From Terriglobia bacterium (GTDB taxonomy: Bacteria; Acidobacteriota; Terriglobia; Acidiferrales; UBA7541): a DNA stretch of 64,000 nt. Location of the stretch: positions 1-64,000 of the forward strand of contig JAIQEV010000019.1 of NCBI GenBank assembly GCA_020073585.1. Reading direction: 5' to 3'. Under the pieces are notes generated by a model. It saw nothing but the letters and a program-made list of their open reading frames with translations. It had not been told where the DNA came from and did not search any database. Shown piece by piece: positions 42,376-51,474 of this stretch; the stretch's first letter is position 1, and the number at the start of each line of letters is the position of its first letter. A program made the translations under genes and the position numbers.

Positions 42376-44373
42376 CTAGACTTCCGCGTATTCCATGCTG
42401 CGCACCCGCGTCGCTTCGGAATTCTGCCGGGCCTTGGAGTATTCCTGGCGGGCCCGCGGGGCCGCCCGATCGATGGCGAAGCGGTCCATGGAGCTGAGCA
42501 GGTGCCCGGAAAGCTTGAGCATCTGCTCGGCCGCCGCCGAGAGTTCGGTGGAGCTGGAGGCCGACTGCTGCACCAGTTCGCGCATTTTATCCATGGCGCG
42601 CACCACCGCCTGGGCCCCCGAAGCCTGCTCCTCGACCGCGGAATTGATCTCCTGGGTGATTTCCGTGAGGCGGCTGGTGGCCTTGGCGATCTGCGAGGAT
42701 CCCACGGACTGCTCGTTGGTGGCCGCGCCGATCTCCTGCGAGAATTTGTAGACTTCGGTGACCACGTTGGAAATCTTGTGCAGCGCCGAATTCAGATCAC
42801 TGCCGAGCGACAGCCCTTCCTCGACGATGCGCGTGCTGCGCTCCATGTTTTCCACGGCCTGCCGGGCCTCGCGCTGGATGCTTTGGATGAGGTCCGCGAT
42901 TTCCTTGGTGGACTGCGTGGATTTCTCCGCCAGCTTGCGCACTTCGTCGGCGACCACCGCGAAGCCCAAGCCGTGCTCGCCGGCGCGGGCCGCTTCGATC
43001 GCGGCGTTCAGCGCCAGCAGGTTGGTCTGTTCCGCAAGGTCGTCGATCACTTCGATGATCTTGCCGATGTCGTCGGCGCGATGCCCGAGGACGTTGATGA
43101 TCTCCGCCGAGGTCTGGATGGCCATGTTGGTGCGGTTCAGGCCGTCCGTGGCCTTTTCCATGGTGGCGATGCCCGAGCCGACTTCCTCGCGCGAGCGGTT
43201 GGCGATGTCCAGCAGCACCTTGGCGGTATCCGCCACGCGCTGGATGGAGGTGACCATTTCGTCGATGGACGCCGAAGTTTCCGCGACGCTGGAGGCCTGC
43301 ACCTGGGTATTCTTCACCACGTTCTGCACGTTGATGCTCATCTCGTGCATGGTGCTGGTCACTTCCTCGATCGCCGTCGAGGCCTGCACGCTGACCCGCG
43401 CCGAGTCGCTGGAAGCGCCCGCCACCTGGCTGGAGCCCGAGGAAACCTGCGAGGCGCTTTCCCGGACCTGGCGCACCAGTTGCTGCAAGCCCTCGGACAT
43501 CTGCACGAAGGCGTTGCCGAGCGTGTCGCGCTTGGAGCGCGGCGCCACTTCCACCGTCAGATCCCCGGCCGCCACGGCCATGGAGATCGCCGCGATCTCC
43601 TTGAGATAGGAGACCAGGTTATTGAAGGTCGTGGCCAGGGCCCCGATCTCGTCGTTGCGGTGGATGTCGATATTCTGGTCCAGGTCGCCGGAGTCGCCAA
43701 TCTCCCGCGCCACGGTGATCAGGTGCTTGAGCGGTTCGGAAATGGACTTGGCGGTGTAGTAGGCGGTGCCCATGCCCAGAAGGATGGCCAGGAGCGTGCC
43801 GAAGGTGCTCAAAACAGTGGTGACCGTGGTGGCTCGCGAAGCGGTCTTGGTCATCTCTTGCAAGTTGCTGCTGATATCGTGCGTGGTCTGATCCAGCACG
43901 CTCGAGGACTTCGTCAGCCACGCTCCCGGATCCTTCTGCAGATAGAAAATCTGCAGATCGGAGACGGACGCGTCGCCGGAGTCCACCTGATGGCGCTTGG
44001 CGAGCAGCGGCTTGGCGAAATTTTCGGTCCAGTTCTGTTCGGTGCCTTCGACCTGAATCAGAGCGGAGTGCACCAGGTCGCTATTGGTCTGCGTTTCGCT
44101 GCGCTTGATCAGTTCGCCGAGGTCGGCGATCCCGTGCGTGACTTTCTCCTCATCGCGCGGATCTCCACTCAGCAGAAAATTGTCGAGGTTCACGCGGTTG
44201 GTCATGATCTGGAAGCGCACGGCTTCGATGGCCCGCACGTTGTCCAGCGCCGCCGCGGCATCCGCCCGCACCGCGCGTTCTTTCAGCACGGCCACCGAGT
44301 TCAAAATGAACAGCACGGCCAGAAACGCCAGAATGGCCCCAAAGCCCAGATAGAGTCTCTTTCCGATCCTCAT
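42376..44373 (-). CDS. Methyl-accepting chemotaxis protein with CHASE3-like sensor (System 1)
   Basis: 665 residues from the ATG at 44373, preceded by GGAGGG. TM1 (~8-29), a periplasmic four-helix CHASE3-like domain (~31-182, 'DNVRAIEAVRFQIMTNRVNLDNFLLSGD'), TM2 (~183-205), HAMP (~207-260) and a long signalling coiled coil with the hairpin tip '[20 protein letters not shown]' (~445-465). No C-terminal pentapeptide for CheR docking. First che gene after the tonB-like gene. Confidence 0.95.
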   Translation of the reverse strand: MRIGKRLYLGFGAILAFLAVLFILNSVAVLKERAVRADAAAALDNVRAIEAVRFQIMTNRVNLDNFLLSGDPRDEEKVTHGIADLGELIKRSETQTNSDLVHSALIQVEGTEQNWTENFAKPLLAKRHQVDSGDASVSDLQIFYLQKDPGAWLTKSSSVLDQTTHDISSNLQEMTKTASRATTVTTVLSTFGTLLAILLGMGTAYYTAKSISEPLKHLITVAREIGDSGDLDQNIDIHRNDEIGALATTFNNLVSYLKEIAAISMAVAAGDLTVEVAPRSKRDTLGNAFVQMSEGLQQLVRQVRESASQVSSGSSQVAGASSDSARVSVQASTAIEEVTSTMHEMSINVQNVVKNTQVQASSVAETSASIDEMVTSIQRVADTAKVLLDIANRSREEVGSGIATMEKATDGLNRTNMAIQTSAEIINVLGHRADDIGKIIEVIDDLAEQTNLLALNAAIEAARAGEHGLGFAVVADEVRKLAEKSTQSTKEIADLIQSIQREARQAVENMERSTRIVEEGLSLGSDLNSALHKISNVVTEVYKFSQEIGAATNEQSVGSSQIAKATSRLTEITQEINSAVEEQASGAQAVVRAMDKMRELVQQSASSSTELSAAAEQMLKLSGHLLSSMDRFAIDRAAPRARQEYSKARQNSEATRVRSMEYAEV

Positions 44374-44450
44374 TGCCAAACCCTCCGTTCCTGGCGAAAC
44401 CGCATTTCCCCCCGCTGCTTCGCCGCCATCCCTTGGGGATTGCCTCTCGA

Positions 44451-44795
44451 TTACTCGACCGGACTCTTGAACTCGAATGTCACTACCACCGTCGTCTCTT
44501 CCGTGCCTGGAGCGAACTTCCATTCCTTGACGGCGCTCTGCGCTGCGTTCACCAGCAAGGGGTGGCCGCCGATCACTCGTGAGGTCCGCACCAGCCCATC
44601 CGGCGTGACCACGACCTCCAGTTTGACCTTGCCGGAGATGTTCATGCGCCGAGCAAGTTCGGGATACGTGGGCGCAACTTTGAGACGCACCTTGCGTTTC
44701 TCTTCTTCGACAGACCCCTTCTGCGCAAAGCCCAGCGACGCCGTAAGAAACAAGACCACCACTGCCAACAGGACTCGAATCCGCTTGCTTCTCAT
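44451..44795 (-). CDS. TonB C-terminal-domain periplasmic protein
   Basis: 114 residues from the ATG at 44795 with an AGAGG site. A signal peptide (1-25, 'ASLGFAQKG') is followed by a TonB_C-type fold with 'APTYPELARRMNISGKVKLEVVVTPDGLVR' and 'AAQSAVKEWKFAPGTEETTVVVTFEF'. It is short and has no anchor helix of its own, so a full TonB role is unlikely. As first gene of the chemosensory operon, behind a sigma-54-like promoter, it may couple the cell envelope to that system; that is inference. Confidence 0.83.
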   Translation of the reverse strand: MRSKRIRVLLAVVVLFLTASLGFAQKGSVEEEKRKVRLKVAPTYPELARRMNISGKVKLEVVVTPDGLVRTSRVIGGHPLLVNAAQSAVKEWKFAPGTEETTVVVTFEFKSPVE

Positions 44796-44839
44796 TGCCT
44801 CTGCTTCTCCTCGGGACAGAAAGCACCCGCCCAGAGAAA

Positions 44840-44856
44840 GGCACGTCGAGTGCCAG
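44840..44856 (-). promoter_or_regulatory. Sigma-54-like promoter of the tonB-like/mcp/che operon
   Basis: On the minus strand CTGGCACTCGACGTGCC: full TGGCAC at -24 and GTGC at -12 with ten bases between GG and GC, as sigma-54 requires. Transcription would start near 44828, 33 bases before the tonB-like ATG. A palindromic activator-type site lies ~185 bp upstream. Confidence 0.68.
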
Positions 44857-45005
44857 GCCGCGAAAGGCCGCACCACGGCCGGCGAATTTCCGCAAATCGC
44901 AAACAACCTGTTTCTAAACTGCGAGATAGGCGTAAGGAGCGCCCCGGAAGGCGCTTCCGAAAATTCTTGCAAGCGTCTCAACTGCCCCCCGTAACCCTGC
45001 AATCG

Positions 45006-45020
45006 GTCTCAGCGTGAGAC
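45006..45020. promoter_or_regulatory. GTCTCA-N3-TGAGAC palindrome, site 1 (putative bEBP enhancer)
   Basis: Perfect 6-bp arms, GTCTCA and TGAGAC, around GCG. It lies between the divergent gene sets, ~185 bp upstream of the predicted start of the System 1 operon, and has half-sites on both sides. Confidence 0.65.
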
Positions 45021-45154
45021 GTTCGTGCTGATTCTCGCGGGTGGTTGATTCAGCACCAGGCGTCTCAACTTCGATTGACTCAATTTGAGATACGCAGGTA
45101 GCGTGGAGGTGTTCTGCTTATAGATTGAGACGCACGCAGAGCCCCAGACCCCCT

Positions 45155-47518
45155 ATGCGTGGCACTAAAGCCGTATCGTCTCGCCGTACTCCCCCAGGCC
45201 GGGGAGGCGTACAAGGTGTCCGCACAGCTTCGCGCCGCGCCGAAGAGCTCATGGACCTGGCGCTGGACGCCGTGCAGTCCGGCAATCTTCCGGAGTTCCT
45301 GCGGAAATTCGCCGTGCGCGCCGCGCGCCTGCTGCAGGCCCAGTGGTGCGGCGTGGCCGTTTTCCAAGGCGAAGATGCGGAGCTCTTTTGCACCGATGCC
45401 CCGCGCCGCGAAGCGGACCCGCGCCAGAAACTTCTCGCCCAGGCCATCCTCGCGGCGGCCGAGACGGCGGACGAGATCGCCGTGCGGCCTTGCGATCGGG
45501 CGCTTTTCCCCGCACTGGTGCCAGCGCGAAAGAACCTGGAGACCATTTTCCTGCAGATCGTCTCCGGCGATGGCGAGCGCTTCGGCTGCATCTGCGTCGT
45601 GCGCCCGGCGCAGCTCCTGGACGATTCCGAGCGCCGGCTGCTCCGCGCCCTGGCCTCCCATGCCTCGCTCTCGCTGGTGAATTTCCGGCGCTTTTCGCAG
45701 CTGGAGCGCTCCAAGCGCCAGTGGGTCGAGGACATTGACGCCATCACCGATTACATCGTGGTCCACGACCAATCCTGGAGGATCGTGCGCACCAACCGTT
45801 CGCTGGCTTCGCAGCTCGGTGCGCCGCCCGTGGCCCTGGTAGGCGCGCCCATGAGCCGCTTGCGGCCGATTGCCGGGGAAGACAGCGGGCTTCCCTGCCC
45901 GCTGTGCCGCGATGCGCAGCGCGCCCGCGAGGAATACATGCTGGCGGGCCAGGAGCGCACCTACCTGGTTTCCACTTCTCGCACCCCAGGGGCCGCCGGC
46001 CAGGATGCGCGCACCATTCACGTTCTCCGGGACATCACCGACCGGCTGGAAGCCGAGCGGCGCTACCGCGACCTCTTCAACAGCATCCAGGAAGGATTGT
46101 TCTTTGCCACCCCGGACGGGCAATTCTTGGACGTCAATGACGCCATGGTGCGCATGCTGGGGTACAGCTCGCGCGAGGAGTTGCTGCGCGCCGACGTCAG
46201 CCGCCACCTCTATCCCGATCCGGCTTCGCGGGAACGCGTTTTGCACGCTCTGCGCCAGCAAGGCGTGCTGCGCAATTATGAAGAGACCCTGCGGCGCAAG
46301 GATGCCTCCCTGCTGCATACCCTGCAGAACATCACCGCGGTGCGCAACGCCCAGGGGGAAATCGCCCAGATCCGCGGGCTGATGCTGGACGTGACCGAGC
46401 AGCGCATCTTCCAGGCCCAGTTGCAGCGCGAGCGGGACTTCAACCAGAAGATCCTGAACGCCACGCAGAGCATGATCTTGGTGCTGGACACCGCGGGCCT
46501 CATCACCTACGCCAACCGCCGCTGCTACGACGCCGGCTACCGCGAGAAGGAATTGATCGGCCGCCGCCTGGTGGACTGGGTCGAGCCCGCGCAGCGCCGC
46601 GAATTCGACGAGGCCCTGGGAACCACGGCCCACGGGCAGCAGATGGAAAATCTCGAGCTGCGCATGCGCCGCGGCGACGCCACCCTGGGCCACTTTTCCA
46701 TCAGCCTCAGCCCCATGCGCGACGAGCAGGGCGTGGTCAACAACATTGTCGTGGTCATGACGGACATCACCGACGCGGCCATTCTGCAGGCCAAGCTGGC
46801 GCACTCCGAGAAGATGGCCACCCTGGGCCGCCTGGTTTCCGGCGTGGCCCATGAGGTCAACAACCCCCTGGCGGCAATCCTCGGCTTCACCGACCTGCTG
46901 CTGGAAAATCCCGACCTCCCGGCGGTGGTCAAGCAGGACCTGGAAATCATCCTGCAGGAGACCCAGCGCACCAAGGAGATCGTGCAGGACCTGCTCAGCT
47001 TCGCCCGGCAGCGCACCGCGCGCCGCGAAGCGGTGCATCTCAACGCCGTGCTGCGGCAGACCCTCAAGCTGCGCAGCTACGATTTCGCCAGTCACGGCGT
47101 GGAAGTCCGCGAGACCCTGCAGGAGCATCTCGATCCCGTGCTGGGCGACGCGCAGCAGCTCCAGCAAGTCTTCATGAACATCCTGAACAATGCCTATGAC
47201 GCCGTGCAGGAAACGCAGCGTCCCGGGCAGATCGAAATTCGCAGCTCCCGGCGGGGCCCAGACATCGAAGTGGCCATCAGCGACAACGGCACGGGCATTT
47301 CCGATCCCGAGCGCATTTTCGATCCCTTCTTCACCACCAAGCCGGTCGGCAAAGGCACGGGCCTGGGCCTGAGCATCTGTTACGGGATTGTGCGCGCCCA
47401 CGGCGGCGAGATTCAGTGCTGGAATAACGCCGCGGGCCAGGGCAGCACCTTTGCGGTGCGCATCCCCGCCGCCGCGGCCGCGCTTCTTTCGGCAACCGCG
47501 ATGGAGGCCGGGCGATGA
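45155..47518 (+). CDS. GAF/PAS sensor histidine kinase (NtrB-like)
   Basis: About 787 residues from the ATG at 45155; a TTG at 45125 or an ATG at 45251 is also possible and none has a good ribosome site. GAF-like domain (~50-180), three PAS domains ('AITDYIVVHDQSWRIVRTN', 'LFNSIQEGLFFATPDGQFLDVND', 'ILNATQSMILVLDTAGLITYAN'), then DHp with 'GVAHEVNNPLAAILGF' and HATPase with 'NILNNAYDAV', 'DNGTGIS' and 'GKGTGLGLSICYGIV'. No membrane segment, so a cytoplasmic sensor. It overlaps the next gene by 4 bp and is the likely kinase for the NtrC-type regulator. Confidence 0.92.
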   Translation: MRGTKAVSSRRTPPGRGGVQGVRTASRRAEELMDLALDAVQSGNLPEFLRKFAVRAARLLQAQWCGVAVFQGEDAELFCTDAPRREADPRQKLLAQAILAAAETADEIAVRPCDRALFPALVPARKNLETIFLQIVSGDGERFGCICVVRPAQLLDDSERRLLRALASHASLSLVNFRRFSQLERSKRQWVEDIDAITDYIVVHDQSWRIVRTNRSLASQLGAPPVALVGAPMSRLRPIAGEDSGLPCPLCRDAQRAREEYMLAGQERTYLVSTSRTPGAAGQDARTIHVLRDITDRLEAERRYRDLFNSIQEGLFFATPDGQFLDVNDAMVRMLGYSSREELLRADVSRHLYPDPASRERVLHALRQQGVLRNYEETLRRKDASLLHTLQNITAVRNAQGEIAQIRGLMLDVTEQRIFQAQLQRERDFNQKILNATQSMILVLDTAGLITYANRRCYDAGYREKELIGRRLVDWVEPAQRREFDEALGTTAHGQQMENLELRMRRGDATLGHFSISLSPMRDEQGVVNNIVVVMTDITDAAILQAKLAHSEKMATLGRLVSGVAHEVNNPLAAILGFTDLLLENPDLPAVVKQDLEIILQETQRTKEIVQDLLSFARQRTARREAVHLNAVLRQTLKLRSYDFASHGVEVRETLQEHLDPVLGDAQQLQQVFMNILNNAYDAVQETQRPGQIEIRSSRRGPDIEVAISDNGTGISDPERIFDPFFTTKPVGKGTGLGLSICYGIVRAHGGEIQCWNNAAGQGSTFAVRIPAAAAALLSATAMEAGR

Positions 47519-47913
47519 GCGTCAGCGCCGCAGCCCGCGCTTCCCTGCCCATCCTGCTGATCGAGGACGAGGCTGCGGTGACCGCGTTCGTGCGCGCCGC
47601 TCTGGAACGCCGCGGCTACTCGGTCGTGCCCGTCTCCTCCGGCGTGGAAGGCCTGCAGCAGCTCGCGCACGGCGGTTACAGTGGCGTGATTTCGGACATT
47701 CGCATGCCCGGCAGCGTCAACGGCGCCGAAGTGCACGCCTGGATCCGCCGGAACCGCCCCGACCTGGCGGCGCGCATCATTCTGATCAGCGGGGACACCG
47801 CCAACAGCGAAACCCAGGAACTGCTCGGCAACAGCGGCACGCCCTGCATCGAAAAGCCTTTTCGAGTCCAGCACCTACTTTCTGTCGTGGAGAAGACCTT
47901 CGGGAAACCATGA
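47515..47913 (+). CDS. Single-domain response regulator
   Basis: 132 residues, one receiver: 'ILLIEDEAAVTAFVRAAL', Asp in 'GVISDIRMPGS', Thr/Ser region 'IILISGDTA' and Lys in 'CIEKPFRVQHL'. All key residues are present. It overlaps both the kinase gene before it and the NtrC-type gene after it by 4 bp, so it is probably a phosphate sink or output of the same kinase. Confidence 0.92.
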   Translation: MSVSAAARASLPILLIEDEAAVTAFVRAALERRGYSVVPVSSGVEGLQQLAHGGYSGVISDIRMPGSVNGAEVHAWIRRNRPDLAARIILISGDTANSETQELLGNSGTPCIEKPFRVQHLLSVVEKTFGKP

Positions 47914-49343
47914 GCGACGACCTGAAAATCCGTTTATTGATTGTGGACGACGAGCAGAGCATCCGCCGCCTGTGCATGACCATCGGGCAAACCCTCGGAT
48001 TTACCTGCTCCGAGGCGGAGAGCGCGGAGGCCGCCCTGGCCAAGCTGGACACCGCCACCCCCGACCTGATTCTCACCGACCTCAAGCTGCCCAGCCTCTC
48101 CGGCGTGGAACTCCTGCGCCAGGCGCGCGCCATTCTGCCGCGCACCGAGGTGGCCATCATGACCGGGCACGGCTCGATCGAATCGGCGGTGGACGCCATG
48201 AAGATCGGCGCCTACGACTACATCGAGAAGCCCTTCCGCGTCGAGAAGCTGCGCCTGCTGTTGCAGCGCATGGCCGAAAAGGTGCGCCTGGTCGCGGAAA
48301 ACCAGTTTCTGCGCGAGCGCGTAAATACCGAAGAGAGCCTGGGCGGCATCGTCGGCGCTTCGGCCAAGATCCAGGACGTGCTGCGCATGATCTCGCGCCT
48401 CCAGGATTCGCGCACCCCGGTGCTGATCTTCGGCGAGAGCGGCACGGGCAAGGAACTGGTGGCCCGGGCCATTCATTTCCGCGGTTCCCTGGCCCAGACC
48501 CCCTTCGTCGCCGTGGACTGCGGCTCCCTGGTGCCCACGCTGATGGAAAGCGAGCTCTTCGGCTATGAGAAGGGCGCCTTCACCGGGGCCATCAAGTCCA
48601 AGGCCGGGCTCTTCCAGGCCGCCAATGGCGGCACCATTTTCCTCGACGAGATCGGGGAGCTGCCTCTGGAGATGCAGGCAAAACTCCTGCGCGTTCTCCA
48701 GGAAAAGGAAGTGCGGCCCGTGGGCAGCAACGACCGCGTGTCCACCGACGTCCGCGTCATCGCCGCGACCAACCGCGACCTCGAAGCCGCCTATCGCGAC
48801 GGCACCTTCCGCAAGGATCTCTATTTCCGCTTGAATGTCGTGACCGTGCACATCCCCTCGCTGCGCGAGCGCCGCTCGGACATCCCCATGCTCGTGCACC
48901 ATTTTCTGGACCGCTACGCCCCCGGCGAAAACGTCCAGGTAACTTCCGCGGCCATGAAGAGTCTGCTGCAGTACGACTGGCCGGGCAACGTTCGCGAACT
49001 GGAGAACTGCGTCGCCCGCGCCGTGACCCTCGGTGACCACCTCACCATTGATAGCGGCGACCTTCCGCCGGCCATCCGCTCCGAGCAGGCCTCCGCCGAC
49101 GGAAGCGGCGCCGCGGCGTCCGATGCCGCCGCCCTGTCCACCATGGCCCTGGCCGAAATGGAGCGCATGACCATCCTGCGCGTCTTCGAACAGGCGCGCG
49201 GCGACAAAGCCCTGGCTGGCAAGATGCTCGGCATCAGCCGGGCCACGCTCTATCGCAAGCTGAAACGTTACAATATTGGGGTGAAGTCCGCCTCCGAGGG
49301 TCCGGCCGTCGCCAATCCGGCGTCTCAGGCTGCCTCGCACTAA
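47910..49343 (+). CDS. NtrC-family sigma-54-dependent response regulator
   Basis: 477 residues. Receiver (~5-120; Asp in 'LILTDLKLPSLSG', Lys in 'YIEKPF'), AAA+ domain with Walker A 'GESGTGKE' (175-182), the sigma-54-contacting GAFTGA loop (222-227) and 'GGTIFLDEIGELP', then a FIS-type helix-turn-helix ('KALAGKMLGISRATLYRKLKRYNI'). It should bind upstream sites and drive sigma-54 promoters when phosphorylated, probably by the kinase two genes upstream. Its likely targets are the GTCTCA-N3-TGAGAC sites around it. Shares a 4-bp overlap with the receiver gene. Confidence 0.95.
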   Translation: MSDDLKIRLLIVDDEQSIRRLCMTIGQTLGFTCSEAESAEAALAKLDTATPDLILTDLKLPSLSGVELLRQARAILPRTEVAIMTGHGSIESAVDAMKIGAYDYIEKPFRVEKLRLLLQRMAEKVRLVAENQFLRERVNTEESLGGIVGASAKIQDVLRMISRLQDSRTPVLIFGESGTGKELVARAIHFRGSLAQTPFVAVDCGSLVPTLMESELFGYEKGAFTGAIKSKAGLFQAANGGTIFLDEIGELPLEMQAKLLRVLQEKEVRPVGSNDRVSTDVRVIAATNRDLEAAYRDGTFRKDLYFRLNVVTVHIPSLRERRSDIPMLVHHFLDRYAPGENVQVTSAAMKSLLQYDWPGNVRELENCVARAVTLGDHLTIDSGDLPPAIRSEQASADGSGAAASDAAALSTMALAEMERMTILRVFEQARGDKALAGKMLGISRATLYRKLKRYNIGVKSASEGPAVANPASQAASH

Positions 49344-49397
49344 TCTCCCGCAGCCTGTGGAAATATCTTCGCGTGTGCTGATGCGTGAGACGCCGGC

Positions 49398-49412
49398 GTG
49401 TCAGCCTGAGAC
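49398..49412. promoter_or_regulatory. GTCTCA-N3-TGAGAC-type palindrome, site 2
   Basis: GTGTCAGCCTGAGAC: one mismatch to the perfect palindrome at 45006. A further TGAGACG lies at 49386-49392 and the two make an overlapping near-palindrome TGAGACGCC-GGCGTGTCA (49386-49403). It is ~115 bp before the predicted start of the next operon. Confidence 0.6.
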
Positions 49413-49493
49413 GCGTGAGCCACGCTCTTCCCCACGGGCTTATGTAAGCTCCGCTCTTTCAATTAGTTAAAGATTTTATCCCCACCGCAAACT

Positions 49494-49510
49494 TTGGCGC
49501 GCAGCGTGCA
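49494..49510 (+). promoter_or_regulatory. Sigma-54-like promoter before the PilZ-like gene
   Basis: TTGGCGCGCAGCGTGCA: TTGG and GTGCA with ten bases between GG and GC; six of seven -24 bases match TGGCACG. Start predicted near 49521, upstream of the gene at 49605/49626. Confidence 0.65.
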
Positions 49511-49604
49511 CTCTTCTTTGCGGCGCCTCTGCGTCCAGCCTGGCTCCGTGTGTTTGGAGCCCGGCCCGGCGACAGGCGGCGCGATACCTAAGGCGAGAGA
49601 ACAC

Positions 49605-49955
49605 GTGAAACGCTCGGGTGGGGTCATGGTCGCGGACGCCGCACGCACTTGTGCGGAACAGTTGGCGCGCTTTTTTCCACGCGCCCTGCCGGTGCGCATT
49701 CCGGTACGGATTACCGCCTTGCGCCCGGGCCAGGCACGTCTCCAGGAACGCATCGTCGTCGAGTACAGCGCCAGCGAGCACGCCATCTTCGTCTGCACCC
49801 TGCCCCTCGAGTTCGACGACCGCGTCAGCGTCGAACCCCAAGGCGCCGGAAAAGCGGCCGAGGCCGAGGTGATCGCGGTGCAATACCACGAAGGTGCGAA
49901 GGCCGTAGCCATACGTTTTCTCAAAGGCTCTTGCGATTGGATGGTGCAGCCGTGA
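49605..49955 (+). CDS. PilZ-like small protein
   Basis: About 116 residues from a GTG at 49605; an ATG at 49626 is an alternative. A single beta-barrel-like domain: 'PVRIPVRITALRPGQARLQERIVVEYSA' then 'CTLPLEFDDRVSVEP' and the closing strand 'AVAIRFLKGSCDWMVQP'. The fold pattern is PilZ-like, but the D-x-S-x-x-G motif is not present, so c-di-GMP binding is doubtful. It overlaps the next gene by 4 bp (GTGA). Confidence 0.7.
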   Translation: MKRSGGVMVADAARTCAEQLARFFPRALPVRIPVRITALRPGQARLQERIVVEYSASEHAIFVCTLPLEFDDRVSVEPQGAGKAAEAEVIAVQYHEGAKAVAIRFLKGSCDWMVQP

Positions 49956-51421
49956 CCACTGCTTCCAAAACTTTGCCTCCGCCGGCCGGCAAGCCGGCTC
50001 CCCGCGCCAATCCGGCGCGCGACAGGCAGTGGGCCGAAGCCCGCTCGCTCTTCCCCATCTACACGGCCATCGCCAGACAGGTCGGCATCAAGCCGCTGTT
50101 CGGCCCGGACAAGACCGCTCTTCCGGAAACCGTCAGCCCCGAAATCTTCGATCAGGTCACCGTGTGGCTGAATACCGTGGATACCCAGGTGCAAGTGCAC
50201 CAGCTTCGCCACCTGCTGCAGATGACCTCGCTGAACGCCAACGAAGGCGGCCTGCGCGCCATGATCCTGCGCCACCTGCGCAAGACCATCAAGTCCGACA
50301 CCGACCGCCACAAGATCGACTTTCTGCTGGTGCAGTATTTCGCGCTGTGCGCCCCGCCCAAGATCTATCACGCCAAGATCGAGCTCGAGGACGTGGCCCA
50401 GGTGATGAAGCCGGTCCTGGGCGAAGCCGACGCCGCCCCCCTCGAATGGTGCGCGCCCCTCGAAACCATCATCGCAACTCTGGGCACGCTGCGCAGCCTC
50501 CGCGAAATGCTGAAAACCAATTTCATCGAGCAGGGCCGCCGCGTGAAGGATTCCGCCGGCAACATGTTCTACGATCCCTCCGCCCTGCTGGCCTTCATCC
50601 GCTTCAATTTCATGCTGCGCCGCACGCTGATCGAGCTGATGCACGCCGACCTGGCGGCCATCCGCACCGGCCTCACGCAGATGGAAGCCGCCCATGTGCG
50701 CACGGTGGACTGCACGCAGTTCGGCCTGAGCGCCTCCGAGCCGCTGGCCAAGATCCGGCAGATCGCCGACGAATGGAAGCAGCCCTTTCAGAAGGACTAC
50801 ACCGAGCGCACCGTCAACCAGGGCTTTGAAAAACTGCTGGCCCTGCGCAACGACGTCGAGCGCGCCCTGGCTGGCGTAAGCGGCAAACCCGCTCCCGCAG
50901 CCGCCGCACCCGCTGCGAAAACCGCCCCGCCGGCGGCCAAGCCCGCCGCGCCCCAGAAAACCCCGCCGCCGCCCGCCCCGGCCGTGCGCCAGGAAAAGCC
51001 CGCCGCAGCGCCCGTCCCCGCGCTGGATTTCGAGACCTGCATGGAGAAGATCTGGGAGCAGCTCATCGCCGCGCCGCCCACCCGCGGCCGCTCGATGACC
51101 ACCATCACCCTGGGCACCGCCCGGGTGCTCTTGCCCTCCTGGGAAGTCACCGCCTTTGTCAGCGAAGACGGCCCCTCGGCCGAAGATCTGCGCCGTGCGG
51201 TGGTGGCCCGCGCGCTGGTTACGGCGGCCCTGGAAGCCGCCAAGGAAACCGGGAACGCCTCCAGCCTCGAGCGCGCCATCAGCATCGCGCGCGTCGAAGC
51301 TTCCCGTCTGCAGGAGCGCGTGGATATCGCCAAACAGGCGAAAGACACGGAAGTCGCGGTCAACCTGAGCATGAGCACGAAGCGGCTGCTCTCCGCGCTG
51401 GATGAAGCGGAGAAGCTGTAG
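49952..51421 (+). CDS. Large hypothetical protein of the chemosensory cluster (489 aa)
   Basis: Starts with GTG overlapping the previous stop codon. Residues ~20-300 are helical and rich in charged residues ('VTVWLNTVDTQVQVHQLRHLLQM', 'IRHLRKTIKSDTDRHKIDFLLVQYF'), ~305-350 are a Pro/Ala/Lys linker, and ~355-489 hold a second helical part with 'DFETCMEKIWEQLIAAPPTRGR' and a coiled-coil-like end. No known domain recognised. Position within the che genes suggests a scaffold or pathway-specific component. Confidence 0.8.
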   Translation: MTTASKTLPPPAGKPAPRANPARDRQWAEARSLFPIYTAIARQVGIKPLFGPDKTALPETVSPEIFDQVTVWLNTVDTQVQVHQLRHLLQMTSLNANEGGLRAMILRHLRKTIKSDTDRHKIDFLLVQYFALCAPPKIYHAKIELEDVAQVMKPVLGEADAAPLEWCAPLETIIATLGTLRSLREMLKTNFIEQGRRVKDSAGNMFYDPSALLAFIRFNFMLRRTLIELMHADLAAIRTGLTQMEAAHVRTVDCTQFGLSASEPLAKIRQIADEWKQPFQKDYTERTVNQGFEKLLALRNDVERALAGVSGKPAPAAAAPAAKTAPPAAKPAAPQKTPPPPAPAVRQEKPAAAPVPALDFETCMEKIWEQLIAAPPTRGRSMTTITLGTARVLLPSWEVTAFVSEDGPSAEDLRRAVVARALVTAALEAAKETGNASSLERAISIARVEASRLQERVDIAKQAKDTEVAVNLSMSTKRLLSALDEAEKL

Positions 51422-51474
51422 ACGCCGGCACTCCCGGCATTGCGCCGGACATTCGATGGGGAGCGGGACCTTCG

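Larger units (their letters stand above)
44796..45154. other. Divergent control region between the two chemosensory gene sets
   Basis: About 360 bp without a gene. Read left to right it holds the sigma-54-like element for the minus-strand operon (44840-44856), a CGTCTCA half-site (44974-44980), the perfect palindrome GTCTCAGCGTGAGAC (45006-45020), another CGTCTCA (45061-45067), a TTTGAGA (45084-45090) and TTGAGACG (45125-45132). Confidence 0.7.

Noticed and set aside
42019-44994. A 991-codon plus-strand open frame opposite the mcp gene
   Set aside because: Antisense shadow of a canonical receptor gene; no protein family features.
45159-45175. A sigma-54 promoter (TGGCAC...) for the histidine kinase gene
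   Set aside because: The -24 half is perfect but GT replaces the needed GC at -12, so I did not list it; it remains possible if the kinase starts at 45251.
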